Assembly (NCBI RefSeq): GCF_000235365.1 | Contig: NC_016453.1 | Span: forward strand, 682,001-746,000 | Direction of reading: 5' to 3' | Origin: Eremothecium cymbalariae DBVPG#7215 | Lineage: Eukaryota; Ascomycota; Saccharomycetes; Saccharomycetales; Saccharomycetaceae | Length of the DNA stretch: 64,000 nt | In this document: positions 1 to 8,943 of the stretch, one piece after another | How the letters are laid out: every line of letters starts with the position of its first letter | Position numbering within the stretch: the first letter of the stretch is position 1 | Made by a program: the position numbers and the translations under genes | Notes under the pieces: generated by a model | Seen by the model: only the letters and a program-made list of their open reading frames with translations | Told to the model about the DNA's origin: nothing | Databases searched by the model: none

Positions 1-574
1 CGATGACTTTGATGTTGACAACGATGATGGCGCCATAAATGATCTCAAACAGATAGACCGCATACACAGATATCAATTGTTTCAATCACTTGAGCAAAAC
101 CTGCCCCATTGGTTCGCCAAATTGGTTTTTAAGGAGGAAAAAGTACTTTTGAGTTACCCAAAACTAAGCTTCATTATCATCCCATGGACTGATGACTTAT
201 CTACCGCCAAATCTACTCCTAACAACAGTAAAGATGAAAAACCTCGTACCTCCTACAGCATATTTCACAAACGAACCTCAGATCCCCCCCAAGCCTTATC
301 CCAGATTGTAGAAAACAAATTGTGTTTAAACGCTCCAGATATGACCAAAGTGAAAAGAATCAAACAGTACATTGTTGATCGTTTCGAATCCAAAACTCCT
401 GAAATGAAAAATAAAATATCTGCATCTGAATGGTTGGAACTCTTGTGCAAAGGCAGCGTTCTGGATAATGAAATGACTTTAAACACCATAAGAACCTTAT
501 ACTGGAAGTCCAACACTGATATAACTCTTGAGTTCCGACGTAAGAAATATACAGATAATAATAAGCCCCAGTAG
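1..574 (+). CDS. DUF1: C-terminal part of DUF1/WDR48-like WD-repeat protein (5' end outside window)
   Basis: The reading frame is open from the first bases of the window to a TAG at 572-574, so this is the C-terminal 190 or so residues of a longer protein. What is visible is an acidic start, a middle segment with a hydrophobic strand (LSFIIIPW), and a ubiquitin-like end with the pattern SEWLELLCKGSVLDNEMTL followed by IRTLYWKSNTDITLEF. That end resembles the C-terminal ubiquitin-like region of the WDR48/UAF1/Bun107 family, whose S. cerevisiae member is Duf1 (YOL087C). WDR48 proteins are cofactors of ubiquitin-specific proteases. MPD2 (YOL088C), the neighbour of DUF1 in S. cerevisiae, lies 4 kb away here, which supports the call. 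The WD repeats themselves would be upstream and cannot be checked. Confidence 0.7.
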   Translation, partial: DDFDVDNDDGAINDLKQIDRIHRYQLFQSLEQNLPHWFAKLVFKEEKVLLSYPKLSFIIIPWTDDLSTAKSTPNNSKDEKPRTSYSIFHKRTSDPPQALSQIVENKLCLNAPDMTKVKRIKQYIVDRFESKTPEMKNKISASEWLELLCKGSVLDNEMTLNTIRTLYWKSNTDITLEFRRKKYTDNNKPQ

Positions 575-913
575 CTGCTTAATAACTTTATAGCAGATGA
601 AGTAGCATTCATAATTTAAGTATTCTGCTCTTACGTACTGGTTTAATCTGTTTGGCTTTTCTGTCAGCTTCAACTATCATCAGATACGTTATGATTTCTC
701 GTCTTTTCAGGAAAAAAATTTTTGCCCTGCCAAACAAATGCTTTAAAATTCATGCTCATCATCAGACAAAGATCCTGACATTGTGGGCTCTTCTTAGTTT
801 GCTGCTAACAGTTCCGAAGATTGCTGTGTTTCCTCCTCTGTTTTCTCTATTATTTTTCTACACTAGGGGACTAATTTATTTAGTACACTGATAATTTATA
901 CAGCAGCAGTGCA
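575..913. other. Intergenic, DUF1 to RPB5
   Basis: No supported gene. A 79-codon open frame (652-891) begins with TTG, not ATG, and has no recognisable product. The last 80 bases before RPB5 are T-rich. This stretch presumably carries the DUF1 3' end and the RPB5 promoter. Confidence 0.6.
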
Positions 914-1561
914 ATGGATCAACATAATGAAAGGAATGTCTCCAGACTATGGAGGGCTTTCAGGACCGTTAAAGAAATGGTGAGAGATAGAGGGTATTTT
1001 ATTACACAGGAGGAGATTGATCTTGCTCTGGACGACTTTAAAGCCAAATACTGCGATTCAATGGGCAGGCCACAGCGTAAGATGATGTCTTTTCAATCTA
1101 ATCCAACTGAAGAATCTATCGTAAAGTCTCCACAAATGGGTTCAGTATGGATTGAATTTTGCGATGAGCCGAGTGTCGGTATCAAAACTATGAAAAATTT
1201 TGTTATTCATATTGGTGAAAAGAATTTCCAAACGGGTATATTCATATATCAAAACGGTATCACTCCTAGTGCGTTGAAGCTGCTACCCTCTGTGGCTCCA
1301 GCTACTATTGAAACTTTCAATGAGGCATCTTTGGTTGTTAATATTACTCACCACGAATTGGTTCCCAAACACATTAAATTGAGTGATGAGGAAAAGCGGG
1401 AGCTGTTAAAAAGGTACAGATTGAAAGAGTCTCAGTTACCAAGAATCCAGAGAATGGATCCAGTTGCATTGTATTTAGGATTAAAGAGAGGTGAAGTAGT
1501 AAAGATCATTAGAAAATCTGAAACTTCTGGTCGTTATGCAAGTTACAGAATCTGCTTGTAA
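914..1561 (+). CDS. RPB5: RPB5, shared subunit of RNA polymerases I, II and III (ABC27)
   Basis: This 215-residue protein matches Rpb5 end to end, and the length is the same as in S. cerevisiae. The N-terminal two thirds form the eukaryote-specific jaw domain (starting [16 protein letters not shown]). The last 70 or so residues, from [15 protein letters not shown] to [11 protein letters not shown], form the assembly domain shared with archaeal RpoH. Rpb5 contacts downstream DNA at the lower jaw of the largest subunit and is common to all three nuclear polymerases. The start is the first ATG in the frame. It converges on RIB7, with 194 bp between the stop codons. Confidence 0.97.
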   Translation: MDQHNERNVSRLWRAFRTVKEMVRDRGYFITQEEIDLALDDFKAKYCDSMGRPQRKMMSFQSNPTEESIVKSPQMGSVWIEFCDEPSVGIKTMKNFVIHIGEKNFQTGIFIYQNGITPSALKLLPSVAPATIETFNEASLVVNITHHELVPKHIKLSDEEKRELLKRYRLKESQLPRIQRMDPVALYLGLKRGEVVKIIRKSETSGRYASYRICL

Positions 1562-1755
1562 ATTTAAACTTTTTAGAAAGAAAACCAAACAAAAAACAAA
1601 AAAATGGAAACTAGAATTGATTTTGAACAGTTGGACATCGCATCGCCTCCACACTAACAGTATTATTACCGCTAAATGCCAGATAATCTCTATATATGCA
1701 TATAATGTGTATTATCTTGATGTGTATTTGTGAAAAAACAAAAGATTTACGACTT

Positions 1756-2493
1756 TCATACCTTGTATAACCTAGCACAAAGAACTCCGTCCCTGGAACC
1801 TTTCCACCAGTTTACGTCTACAAGGTCCACCTGTTTAGGTGGTGACACTTGGACGCCTTCAGCACCCAGATAAACGGCACCCAATGTGACGATCAGACTA
1901 CCCACCAGCTCCGGCCGCATCAAAAGGGCATTAATAACCATAGCTCCACCTTCTACCATTATGCTTTTCATATTGTATTCCAAATATAATCGATTGAAAA
2001 GTGTGTTCCAGTCAATCAAACCGTCATCACCTCTATCCATTTGCATATATGCCACGTTTGGATCCCGAACTTCCGGAAACTTAGTAACTACCACAATGGG
2101 GGATTTGCCATTCTTTGACAAATACAGCGACTCCATCATTGAACCTTTGAATCTCCATTTGCCCTGTGGATCGAGGATGATGGGACGTGGAGAAATATCA
2201 GCCAACTGTGATGCTTGCCTGGTCTTAGATACCCACTTACAATTCAACCCAGGGTCATCGGACAGCGCCGTGCCACTACCAACTAGGATGCCATCATGAT
2301 GAGATCGAAGGAAATGTGTCATGGTCTTTGTTTCTGCATGAGAAATAGCAGTTCGTAAACCACGGCCCTTGGAAATCCGTGCATCTAACGATTGTGCATA
2401 GGTCAAGGTAACAAACGGCTTTGCCTCGTTAGATTTTGGAAGGTACTGCGATAATAAACTTTCCAGCTCTGAATTTAAAGGCAGTAAAGACAT
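1756..2493 (-). CDS. RIB7: RIB7, diaminohydroxyphosphoribosylaminopyrimidine reductase (riboflavin synthesis)
   Basis: This 245-residue protein has the RibD C-terminal reductase fold and is close in length to S. cerevisiae Rib7 (244). It is expected to use NADPH to reduce the ribosylamino side chain of 2,5-diamino-6-ribosylamino-4(3H)-pyrimidinone 5'-phosphate to the ribitylamino form, the second step of fungal riboflavin synthesis. Visible motifs are PFVTLTYAQSLDARIS near the N-terminus, the HDGILVGSGTALSDDP segment around residues 66-80, and MVEGGAMVINALL near residue 180. The ATG at 2493 is the natural start. RPB5 and RIB7 are also adjacent in S. cerevisiae (YBR154C, YBR153W). Confidence 0.95.
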   Translation of the reverse strand: MSLLPLNSELESLLSQYLPKSNEAKPFVTLTYAQSLDARISKGRGLRTAISHAETKTMTHFLRSHHDGILVGSGTALSDDPGLNCKWVSKTRQASQLADISPRPIILDPQGKWRFKGSMMESLYLSKNGKSPIVVVTKFPEVRDPNVAYMQMDRGDDGLIDWNTLFNRLYLEYNMKSIMVEGGAMVINALLMRPELVGSLIVTLGAVYLGAEGVQVSPPKQVDLVDVNWWKGSRDGVLCARLYKV

Positions 2494-2625
2494 TTGAGCA
2501 GCAAATTGTCAGTTTAACACAGCAATTGTGAAAACCCTCATGATAATAGCATATTGTGGTTAGTATGCAAACCTAAACCAATAAATTTGGTTTTAAAACC
2601 CCATCACTGCGCACGAATGAATCCC

Positions 2626-3381
2626 TTATAGTACAGAATACTCATTCTCAGCAGCATTATCCGACGCAATGGAGCTCTTTAGTTTAATCGAGTGCTTTGG
2701 CTTCTTGGGCAGCCTCTCCCCTTTCTCTTCAGAGAAAGTATTGTTGTTTTTCAGCCTATTATAATAGTGACTAGATGACTGCTTGCCTTCTAAAAGAGAT
2801 TGAGACTCTTGGTTCGACTGCTTGTTTAATTCATACTCCTCCAATTCCAATTGTTTCTGTAATTCAATACCCCGTAGCCTATTTCTACGTTTTTCCCGTC
2901 GTTCCAACCAAAGACGGTGGTGCTCTTTCTTTCCATCGTCATCATTGTCGTCACTGTCATCATCATCCAGCTGTAAAATCTGGTTCACCAGCTCTTTATC
3001 AGTGCTGTAAGTAGTAAGCAATCCATGAGTTGACTCAACCTTATCGCGAATATCATTAAAATATTTAACATGCTCCAACGTCCTAGAGGGTTTATCAGCT
3101 TTACCGTCTGTAATCGTCTCCGCTAACAAACCCTTCTTCTCAGCAACCTTCTTCTCAGCAACCTTCTTCAAAAACACGGGTCTATGAAAAACAGCAGGCT
3201 CCCCCTCCTCATCACTACTAGAGTCATCGGTACTGTCAGACTCGTCATTTGTCTCCGAACCATCTGCCTCCTCCTCATCAATTTTGCTCTGCCTACTGCC
3301 ATCCTCATAAATCTCATCATCCGAACTTGCCGAGTCCGAATCCTGCACAACGCCCGGCTTCCTAAAATGTCTAATAACCAT
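2626..3381 (-). CDS. SPP381: SPP381, U4/U6.U5 tri-snRNP splicing factor
   Basis: The protein is 251 residues from the ATG at 3381; the frame extends one codon further to a TTG that is not a plausible start. It is very acidic in its first third (Ser/Asp/Glu runs), then has the pattern YSTDKELVNQILQLDDDD, a basic and glutamine-rich helix (RLWLERREKRRNRLRGIELQ) and a C-terminus ending EYSVL. S. cerevisiae Spp381 ends EYSVI and has the same acidic head and YSTNEELIKQCLLLDDND block. Spp381 is an essential tri-snRNP protein that works with Prp38 in spliceosome maturation. It lies next to RIB7 in the same arrangement as YBR152W and YBR153W, which supports orthology despite weak overall conservation. 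Confidence 0.88.
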   Translation of the reverse strand: MVIRHFRKPGVVQDSDSASSDDEIYEDGSRQSKIDEEEADGSETNDESDSTDDSSSDEEGEPAVFHRPVFLKKVAEKKVAEKKGLLAETITDGKADKPSRTLEHVKYFNDIRDKVESTHGLLTTYSTDKELVNQILQLDDDDSDDNDDDGKKEHHRLWLERREKRRNRLRGIELQKQLELEEYELNKQSNQESQSLLEGKQSSSHYYNRLKNNNTFSEEKGERLPKKPKHSIKLKSSIASDNAAENEYSVL

Positions 3382-3397
3382 CAACTATATGTATATT

Positions 3398-3423
3398 GAT
3401 ATATTGATATATATATATATATA
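3398..3423. repeat. AT-rich microsatellite upstream of SPP381
   Basis: Two GATATATT-like units are followed by a run of alternating AT, between the starts and ends of two minus-strand genes. It is simple sequence and probably part of the SPP381 promoter or the terminator of neither gene in particular. Confidence 0.7.
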
Positions 3424-3532
3424 AGAAAATTGATTACTGTTACACTTTAGACTATCTAGCTGAAAAGACTACAGAAAAGACCTTGCTAAACGATATTTCA
3501 AAAGCTTCAACAGGAAAAAAATTGGGTTCTAC

Positions 3533-4108
3533 TTACGATGAACGGTAAAGCTCAGCTTCAATAGGACCAATATAGGACACATCTCCAAAGCCCCCCAAGT
3601 AGTAGATCCTCTCGACTTCCAACTGGTAAAACTTCGAAGTGTGGTGGTGACCTTGCTCCACACTCTGCTTAGGCATCCACTCCTCCGCATCTGGGTGGTA
3701 GTACTTGAAACAACTAGTTAACTCCGCAGTGGTGTTCATCTCAGTCAACTTACCAAATAGCGTCGCTCTTGGTGAAGACATGATTGTTCCACAAGAGAAT
3801 GTGTCCTCAACAGTAACTGAAATACGCTGATTCTCGTTCCAGTTACGTATCGAACTAGACATATCCACCAATACCAAAATCGGATTACCGTTATGGTCTA
3901 CTCCATCACACTTATCGGATGACACATGATACTCAATAAATGAAGCTGGATCTGCACTGTTTCTATCAATGGTGTTGACATGTAACGCACTCTGCTGGTA
4001 CATAATCTTCCTCAAATTTTTGGCCGCATCCTCCAGGGTTTCCCTGGATAAAACGACGCTACAGAACAACTGCAATAAGACCGACAAACGAACGCTTAAC
4101 GACACCAT
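3533..4108 (-). CDS. Secreted or vacuolar CREG-like protein (split-barrel, flavin-binding-like fold)
   Basis: The protein is 191 residues from the ATG at 4108. The frame continues 20 codons upstream to a TTG but has no earlier ATG. It begins with a clear signal peptide (MVSLSVRLSVLLQLFCSVVLS). The rest aligns by eye with the CREG family: an N-terminal helix (LEDAAKNLRKIMYQQS), a PRATLFGKLTEMN strand, the FKYYHPDAEEW block, and a C-terminal LEVERIYYLGGFGDVSYI segment like the NITNIWVLDYFGG block of human CREG1. One N-glycosylation sequon (NTT) is visible. CREG proteins are secreted or lysosomal glycoproteins with a pyridoxamine-phosphate-oxidase-like fold but no proven catalysis. I know of no S. 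cerevisiae orthologue. It sits between SPP381 and MPD2. Confidence 0.75.
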   Translation of the reverse strand: MVSLSVRLSVLLQLFCSVVLSRETLEDAAKNLRKIMYQQSALHVNTIDRNSADPASFIEYHVSSDKCDGVDHNGNPILVLVDMSSSIRNWNENQRISVTVEDTFSCGTIMSSPRATLFGKLTEMNTTAELTSCFKYYHPDAEEWMPKQSVEQGHHHTSKFYQLEVERIYYLGGFGDVSYIGPIEAELYRSS

Positions 4109-4604
4109 ACTTATAAAACAACTAGAAAGAACGAAACCTTTGGTTGTGAGCCTCAGTCTGACATCCAATAGCCCTCCTCATGACTCCAGCAGAGTGAAAC
4201 ATCCTTTTATACAGTGAAATATTGAGCTATTTAACTTCCTTGCTGTTTTATTCAACCGTATGTGGATTTAGTGATTTACAACGCCGAGGAAAGGGTGAAT
4301 TCAGAACTAAGAGCACCCTTCTTTTATGAACAGCAGTAGCTCACGCAACAACAACTCACATAACTTTAATTGGCTCATCATATTGTGTTACAAAAGCAAC
4401 TGAACATGCATATGTGGTGGGCTTTCACCCACGATCGTCTGTAGATTGTGAATGACCAAAATCTTGGACATGTGATGGTCAAAAGAAAATTTGTAAGCAG
4501 TTCGTTAAACCCCATACTGTATACCGTTCCGCTGTAAATAGCACAGTAGTTAGATTACTGCAAGACAGCCCTCCATATTAGCTATCCGGAATAAGCTTAA
4601 TCCA
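4109..4604. other. Divergent promoter region, CREG-like gene and MPD2
   Basis: No open frame with an ATG and recognisable product. The two flanking genes, both for proteins of the secretory pathway, are transcribed away from this 496-bp stretch. I saw no strong named transcription-factor site. Confidence 0.6.
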
Positions 4605-5465
4605 ATGCAGATCCAGTTTACCAAGGCTAAATGTGTCTATCCTGCGATTACTCTGTTCTTGCTGATTTGCATGCCGTCTTCTACACTTGCCAAAGTTGAG
4701 GAAGTTGGTACATTACAACAGTTCATCGATAAAGTGAACACTGAGAAGAATTATACTCTTGTTGAATATTATACGACTTGGTGTTCTCATTGCAAAAAGT
4801 TGGGACCTATCTTCGAAGATGTGAGCGAGTCTCTAGGTACTGAACTGGGGGAGAGCCAGCCCATCGAGTTCTTGAAGGTAGACTGCGATAAGTTTGATGG
4901 GACCTTATGCAAGCGACTTCCTGGGTTTCCCGTTGTAGAACTGTACAGACCAGCTAAGGGTTTCGTAAAGCAGCAAGAAGAGGAGGAGAGTGTTGCGCAA
5001 GACGAGCGGGCCCTGAAGCGTTCTTTATGGGACTGGCTTTCAGGTTCCCTGTCTTTCATCACACGGAAGACGCAACAACAACGATTGTCGTGGGAGCTTG
5101 ACCCCGCAAGGATAGTAGAGTTTAAAGGAAACCGGAATAAAGACACATTTACCAAGTTTGTGAAATCAGTGGTTGAAAGGGATAGGTTTGCAAGGATTGC
5201 GGAGGTGGTATTTAGCGACGGAGAGGCAAATGTAGATGGGGAGGGAGGTGATTATGATAGGTTGGTGAAGGTTGGTAGGGATTTTATTTCTTTTGTTAGT
5301 AGAGATCTGAAATCCGATCGCAAGAAACTTCAAAATATTTTAAAACATCAGGAGGATAATGAGGAAGGGGCGGAGAATTACGAAGCTGTTAAATTTCAGT
5401 TATACTTGCTAGGGTTAGTTGAGGAGCAGCAGGCACACAAAGGGTTAATGGACGATGAGCTATAG
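4605..5465 (+). CDS. MPD2: MPD2, ER protein disulfide isomerase family member
   Basis: The 286-residue protein has an N-terminal signal peptide (hydrophobic core AITLFLLICMP, cleavage near residue 29). One thioredoxin domain follows, with the active site WCSHCKK (Cys60 and Cys63) inside the typical VEYYTTWC context. It ends KGLMDDEL, a DDEL tetrapeptide where S. cerevisiae Mpd2 has HDEL. Mpd2 is a minor ER oxidoreductase that can partly replace Pdi1. The C-terminal half, from about residue 170, has no second thioredoxin motif, as in S. cerevisiae Mpd2 (277 residues). It converges on APD1 with 157 bp between stop codons. Confidence 0.93.
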   Translation: MQIQFTKAKCVYPAITLFLLICMPSSTLAKVEEVGTLQQFIDKVNTEKNYTLVEYYTTWCSHCKKLGPIFEDVSESLGTELGESQPIEFLKVDCDKFDGTLCKRLPGFPVVELYRPAKGFVKQQEEEESVAQDERALKRSLWDWLSGSLSFITRKTQQQRLSWELDPARIVEFKGNRNKDTFTKFVKSVVERDRFARIAEVVFSDGEANVDGEGGDYDRLVKVGRDFISFVSRDLKSDRKKLQNILKHQEDNEEGAENYEAVKFQLYLLGLVEEQQAHKGLMDDEL

Positions 5466-5622
5466 CAAATGGAGAAGTTGTTTGAGTTTGTTTTCCCGAC
5501 ACGTGTATTCGCATAAGTTTCAAAGCATCCATAATTACTAGATAATAACTATAAAAAAGAAGCATATATTTAATAGCTCTCTCAAATTTCAGAAACAAGT
5601 AATATGTCCTATAAAATGAGCA

Positions 5623-6543
5623 TTAGAAATCGTATCTTTGCACACATCTGACGTTCTCTGGGAAGGGTAGTTTAGGTATGTCAGGCAGCAGTATGTTGCG
5701 TACGATGGATTCAACATGCAACGGTGACACACGTCCTAACCATATTAGAGTGTGCGGGTTTTTCAGATATATGATGACATTGGCGGCGAATTTATGACCA
5801 CCGACATGGTTTATGAATGCTACATTACAACCTTTCGGTCTGAAATCCGAGACATCTCGGTATAGGCCATGTTCCTGTAAGTGCATAAAGAAGTGCTTCT
5901 GTAATATAGGTGCCGTTAGGCCACAGCGTTTATCTCTTGTTGTGTGAGAGCACAGGAATACGAAGGAATCTTCAGGACATGCCTGGATATTTTCAAAGGT
6001 CAAAAGCCTTTCCAGATCGTACTTCAATAACAAGGGGAATATTTCATCCAGAATAGCTTCCACTGTAGCTGCTGTTACTCCAATAAGTTTGATAAAATGC
6101 GGCAATACTAAAATGTTGTTCTTCTCGCCCTTCATCACCGCAATATCCAAAATGTCCATTGGCAATGATGAAACGCTACACCGCAACGTAGTATTTGGTC
6201 CCAAGGCGACATCCTTGTGTCTGCCAATCCATTTTTCCACCAGATACTGTATTGAACCGGGTTTCTCAGCACATGCATCGCGCTGCCAATCCGCTTGAGA
6301 TGTCGGCACCACAAAATGAATTCCTGAAACCTTTGAAGACTCAAACAACGTTGTTTCACGGTCAACCTTCATTTTGCTAAACACCTTCTCGTCCTTCAAT
6401 ACTTCTTCATCCAGACTCTCAGGACACTCTACACACACCTCGTCACACACCTCGATATTTTCGACTATTTTATTCCTAGTCGATTCGGGGATCCGTTCTA
6501 CTCCCTGTGTTTTACTGTCATGGAAGAATGATGTAAGACCCAT
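5623..6543 (-). CDS. APD1: APD1, thioredoxin-like [2Fe-2S] protein
   Basis: This 306-residue protein belongs to the Apd1/Aim32 family of thioredoxin-like ferredoxins (S. cerevisiae Apd1 has 316 residues). The C-terminal domain shows the unusual cluster ligands of this family: Cys198 and Cys207 in LCSHTTRDKRCG, and His246 and His250 in NHVGGHKF. The C-x8-C and H-x3-H spacing equals that of the reported S. cerevisiae ligands Cys207/Cys216/His255/His259. Apd1 is a cytosolic redox protein linked to tolerance of hydroxyurea and redox stress. The N-terminal 70 residues are acidic and poorly conserved. It shares a divergent promoter with CSR1. Confidence 0.94.
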   Translation of the reverse strand: MGLTSFFHDSKTQGVERIPESTRNKIVENIEVCDEVCVECPESLDEEVLKDEKVFSKMKVDRETTLFESSKVSGIHFVVPTSQADWQRDACAEKPGSIQYLVEKWIGRHKDVALGPNTTLRCSVSSLPMDILDIAVMKGEKNNILVLPHFIKLIGVTAATVEAILDEIFPLLLKYDLERLLTFENIQACPEDSFVFLCSHTTRDKRCGLTAPILQKHFFMHLQEHGLYRDVSDFRPKGCNVAFINHVGGHKFAANVIIYLKNPHTLIWLGRVSPLHVESIVRNILLPDIPKLPFPENVRCVQRYDF

Positions 6544-7274
6544 ATTTGCTCTGTTGGATTTTGGTTTCTATTTATATTGGCCTGGGTATTTTGACTCCAC
6601 CACTATTATTAAATCCCTGGGATGGAGAGAATATTTTAATTTCTCTTGCACAGCAAACTAAACTTCCTTCATGGGGTACCTAATCAGTTGATATATATCA
6701 TGAACCTGCGCTCCCAATTTGCAACTTATAAAAATGAAAAAAACTCTTCAGTTGTGGAATTATTGCTGATTAATCGTTTCTCCGGAGATTCTGTTGAGGT
6801 GCAAGCATTTCCCATCCACCATTAGCATCCTCTAGTGATACAGATGTTGCCCCATAAACCGAGGATGCCAGCTATCAGGTTTTTATTTTCGTCACTTTGC
6901 AGAGCCTCAGACGGTGGTAACCGGATGTTATAACTCCTGTAAACACCGGTCACGATGTACGAATATTAGTCACGTGCTAATCAGGTGATCGGCTGAATCC
7001 ACTTTAATTCTCGAAGGCTTAGTTTTAGCTATGCTGAGTTTTTGGACAAGGCTAACAGCAAGAGATTGGAAATGGGCATCTTTTAAGCTGCCAAAAAATA
7101 GATCCTTGGTTTAAAGGTTTTGTTAATCCGTAATTGAGGCAAACTCTTCTGCAACAGGTCTCTCGAAGAAAAAGGTAAACTTCAAACTGAATAGGCTTTT
7201 GGACTATAATTAGTTTCTCATTAGGCCCTGGGATATATTGTACACACAAAAGCAAGTAAAAAGTAATAGGGAAA
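6544..7274. other. Divergent promoter region, APD1 and CSR1
   Basis: No supported gene in 731 bp. A TCACGTG hexamer-plus-T (Cbf1-type site) lies at 6970-6976. Minus-strand frames in the CSR1-proximal part are shadows of CSR1. Confidence 0.55.
6971..6976. promoter_or_regulatory. CACGTG E-box (Cbf1/Pho4-type)
   Basis: The palindrome CACGTG is preceded by T, giving the Cbf1-preferred TCACGTG. It lies about 300 bp upstream of CSR1 and 430 bp upstream of APD1. The assignment is by motif only. Confidence 0.4.
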
Positions 7275-8591
7275 ATGGATGTTCCTTCAGGACGTGTGCA
7301 GAACTTGACGGATAAACAGGAGTTCCATTTAAAACAGGTTTGGGCCCATATATTCCAGTTTTGGGGAGTTCCGGTGGATTTGTCGGAGTTACAGGCTACG
7401 GAGAAGCTGTTAGAGTCCAACGGAACAACGAATGTTAAGAGCGATGGTTCGAAGAATAAGAAGAAGTTGATGAGTCTGTTTGGGAACAAGAAAGAGAATG
7501 GTTTGAACGGGTATATAAATGGGCGGAGTTCCTCGAGAAAAAGGGAATCTTCAGTGTCTGTAGCTACAGTCAGGTCCAGCGAATCCATAGAATCGGCAAA
7601 TCAGTCGCTTTCGGTTCACGAATCGTTTAAAGACCTTGATCCAACTGAACTGCGCGAGAAATTCTGGGAAATGTTAAGATGTGATTATCCTGACAATCTG
7701 TTGTTGAGGTTTGTGCGTGCAAGAAAGTGGGATACGGGCAAGGCTATTGGGATGATTGCTAATACGTTGCGGTGGAGATTGACGGAGGGTCTTCCAGATG
7801 AAATTATCCGCGGTGGTGAAGCGAAGGCGTATGCCGACAAAAAAGTTGGTTTGATCAAGCAACTCGAACTTGCGAAGGCTACTGTTCGAGGATATGACAA
7901 AATAGGAAACCCACTCGTGTTTGTGCGGCCAAAATTGCATTTTTCTAATGATCAGACAGAACAGGAAATACAAGAATATTCCTTGTTAATTATTGAACAA
8001 GCGAGGTTATTTGTTCGTGAACCTCGTGAGGCAGCAACGATAGTCTTTGACTTAACAGGCTTTTCTATGGCGAACATGGATTATACACCTGTAAAGTATT
8101 TGATTAGTTGCTTTGAAGCTCATTACCCTGAGTGTCTGTACAAGTTGTTCATTCACAAAGCCCCATGGATCTTTCCACCGATTTGGAATATAATAAAGAA
8201 CTGGCTAGATCCCGTGGTGGCTTCGAAGATTGTGTTTACTAAGAATTTCAATGACTTGGAAGCGTATATCTCACGTGAACACATCCCTATGGAACTCGGT
8301 GGTAGCGATAACTACGATTTTGATGGCTTCAAAAAAGTCGACGGTTCATCAGACGTCAAGCTCAAAGATAAAGAGGGCAAAGAAAAGGTTATGTCAGAAA
8401 GAAGGGCTATCATTGATAGATTTATTCAGGCTACAGTTTCTTGGCTAGAGGCTCCCACTCATGAGGAGTCGGCCAAGTGGCTAAACACTAAGATAGAGAT
8501 TAGCAAAGAACTTTCTGCAAACTATTCAAGACTAGACCCATACATTAGGTCCCGGTCTTTTTACGATTTGAATGGTACATTAAAGGTTTAA
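7275..8591 (+). CDS. CSR1: CSR1 (SFH2), Sec14-like phosphatidylinositol transfer protein
   Basis: The 438-residue protein carries a CRAL-TRIO N-terminal helix bundle (about 115-165, LLRFVRARKWDTGKAIGM) and the CRAL-TRIO lipid-binding domain (about 185-350). The stretch IWNIIKNWLDPVVASKIVFT is identical to S. cerevisiae Csr1, and the C-terminus SRSFYDLNGTLKV is nearly so. Csr1 is a Sec14 homologue that binds phosphatidylinositol, and also squalene in structural work. It acts in phospholipid regulation and chs5/spa2-related genetic networks. The Lys/Ser-rich linker at residues 50-110 is longer than in S. cerevisiae (408 residues in total there). CSR1-CTF3-NAM2-SMC6 reproduce YLR380W-YLR383W in order and strand. 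Confidence 0.95.
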   Translation: MDVPSGRVQNLTDKQEFHLKQVWAHIFQFWGVPVDLSELQATEKLLESNGTTNVKSDGSKNKKKLMSLFGNKKENGLNGYINGRSSSRKRESSVSVATVRSSESIESANQSLSVHESFKDLDPTELREKFWEMLRCDYPDNLLLRFVRARKWDTGKAIGMIANTLRWRLTEGLPDEIIRGGEAKAYADKKVGLIKQLELAKATVRGYDKIGNPLVFVRPKLHFSNDQTEQEIQEYSLLIIEQARLFVREPREAATIVFDLTGFSMANMDYTPVKYLISCFEAHYPECLYKLFIHKAPWIFPPIWNIIKNWLDPVVASKIVFTKNFNDLEAYISREHIPMELGGSDNYDFDGFKKVDGSSDVKLKDKEGKEKVMSERRAIIDRFIQATVSWLEAPTHEESAKWLNTKIEISKELSANYSRLDPYIRSRSFYDLNGTLKV

Positions 8592-8943
8592 TTGTACAAG
8601 CAAGAGCGTATCTTTTGCTCATAAACCTGCCAAAAAGAACCAAAAGAAAAAATCCAAAAACGAAACTAACTTCGAAAATTTCTCTGTTCGATTTTAAATA
8701 GATTGAACTGTATATATAAGTATTCTTTTGAGGGTGCATGTTTGATTAGCTCGTGCCTACTTTAATACAGACATCTCTTGTCCATCCATTTGTGTAAAAT
8801 TGGCCCAGTATCGCCATCTCTGGGCTTGTTTTAACTGAAAATTATGACGAGCGAAGCTGGCGCTTTTATGTTGTAGAAAACTTGTGTGTGCATGAACGAG
8901 ATAATATAAGGTCTGGATATCAGAACCACCAGCTCAAGCTACA
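8592..8943. other. Intergenic, CSR1 to CTF3
   Basis: No gene seen in 352 bp. The stretch holds the CSR1 3' end (with an A-rich tract at 8636-8665) and the CTF3 promoter. Confidence 0.55.

Noticed and set aside
652..891. 79-codon frame before RPB5
   Set aside because: It begins with TTG, has no recognisable product and lies in a promoter region.
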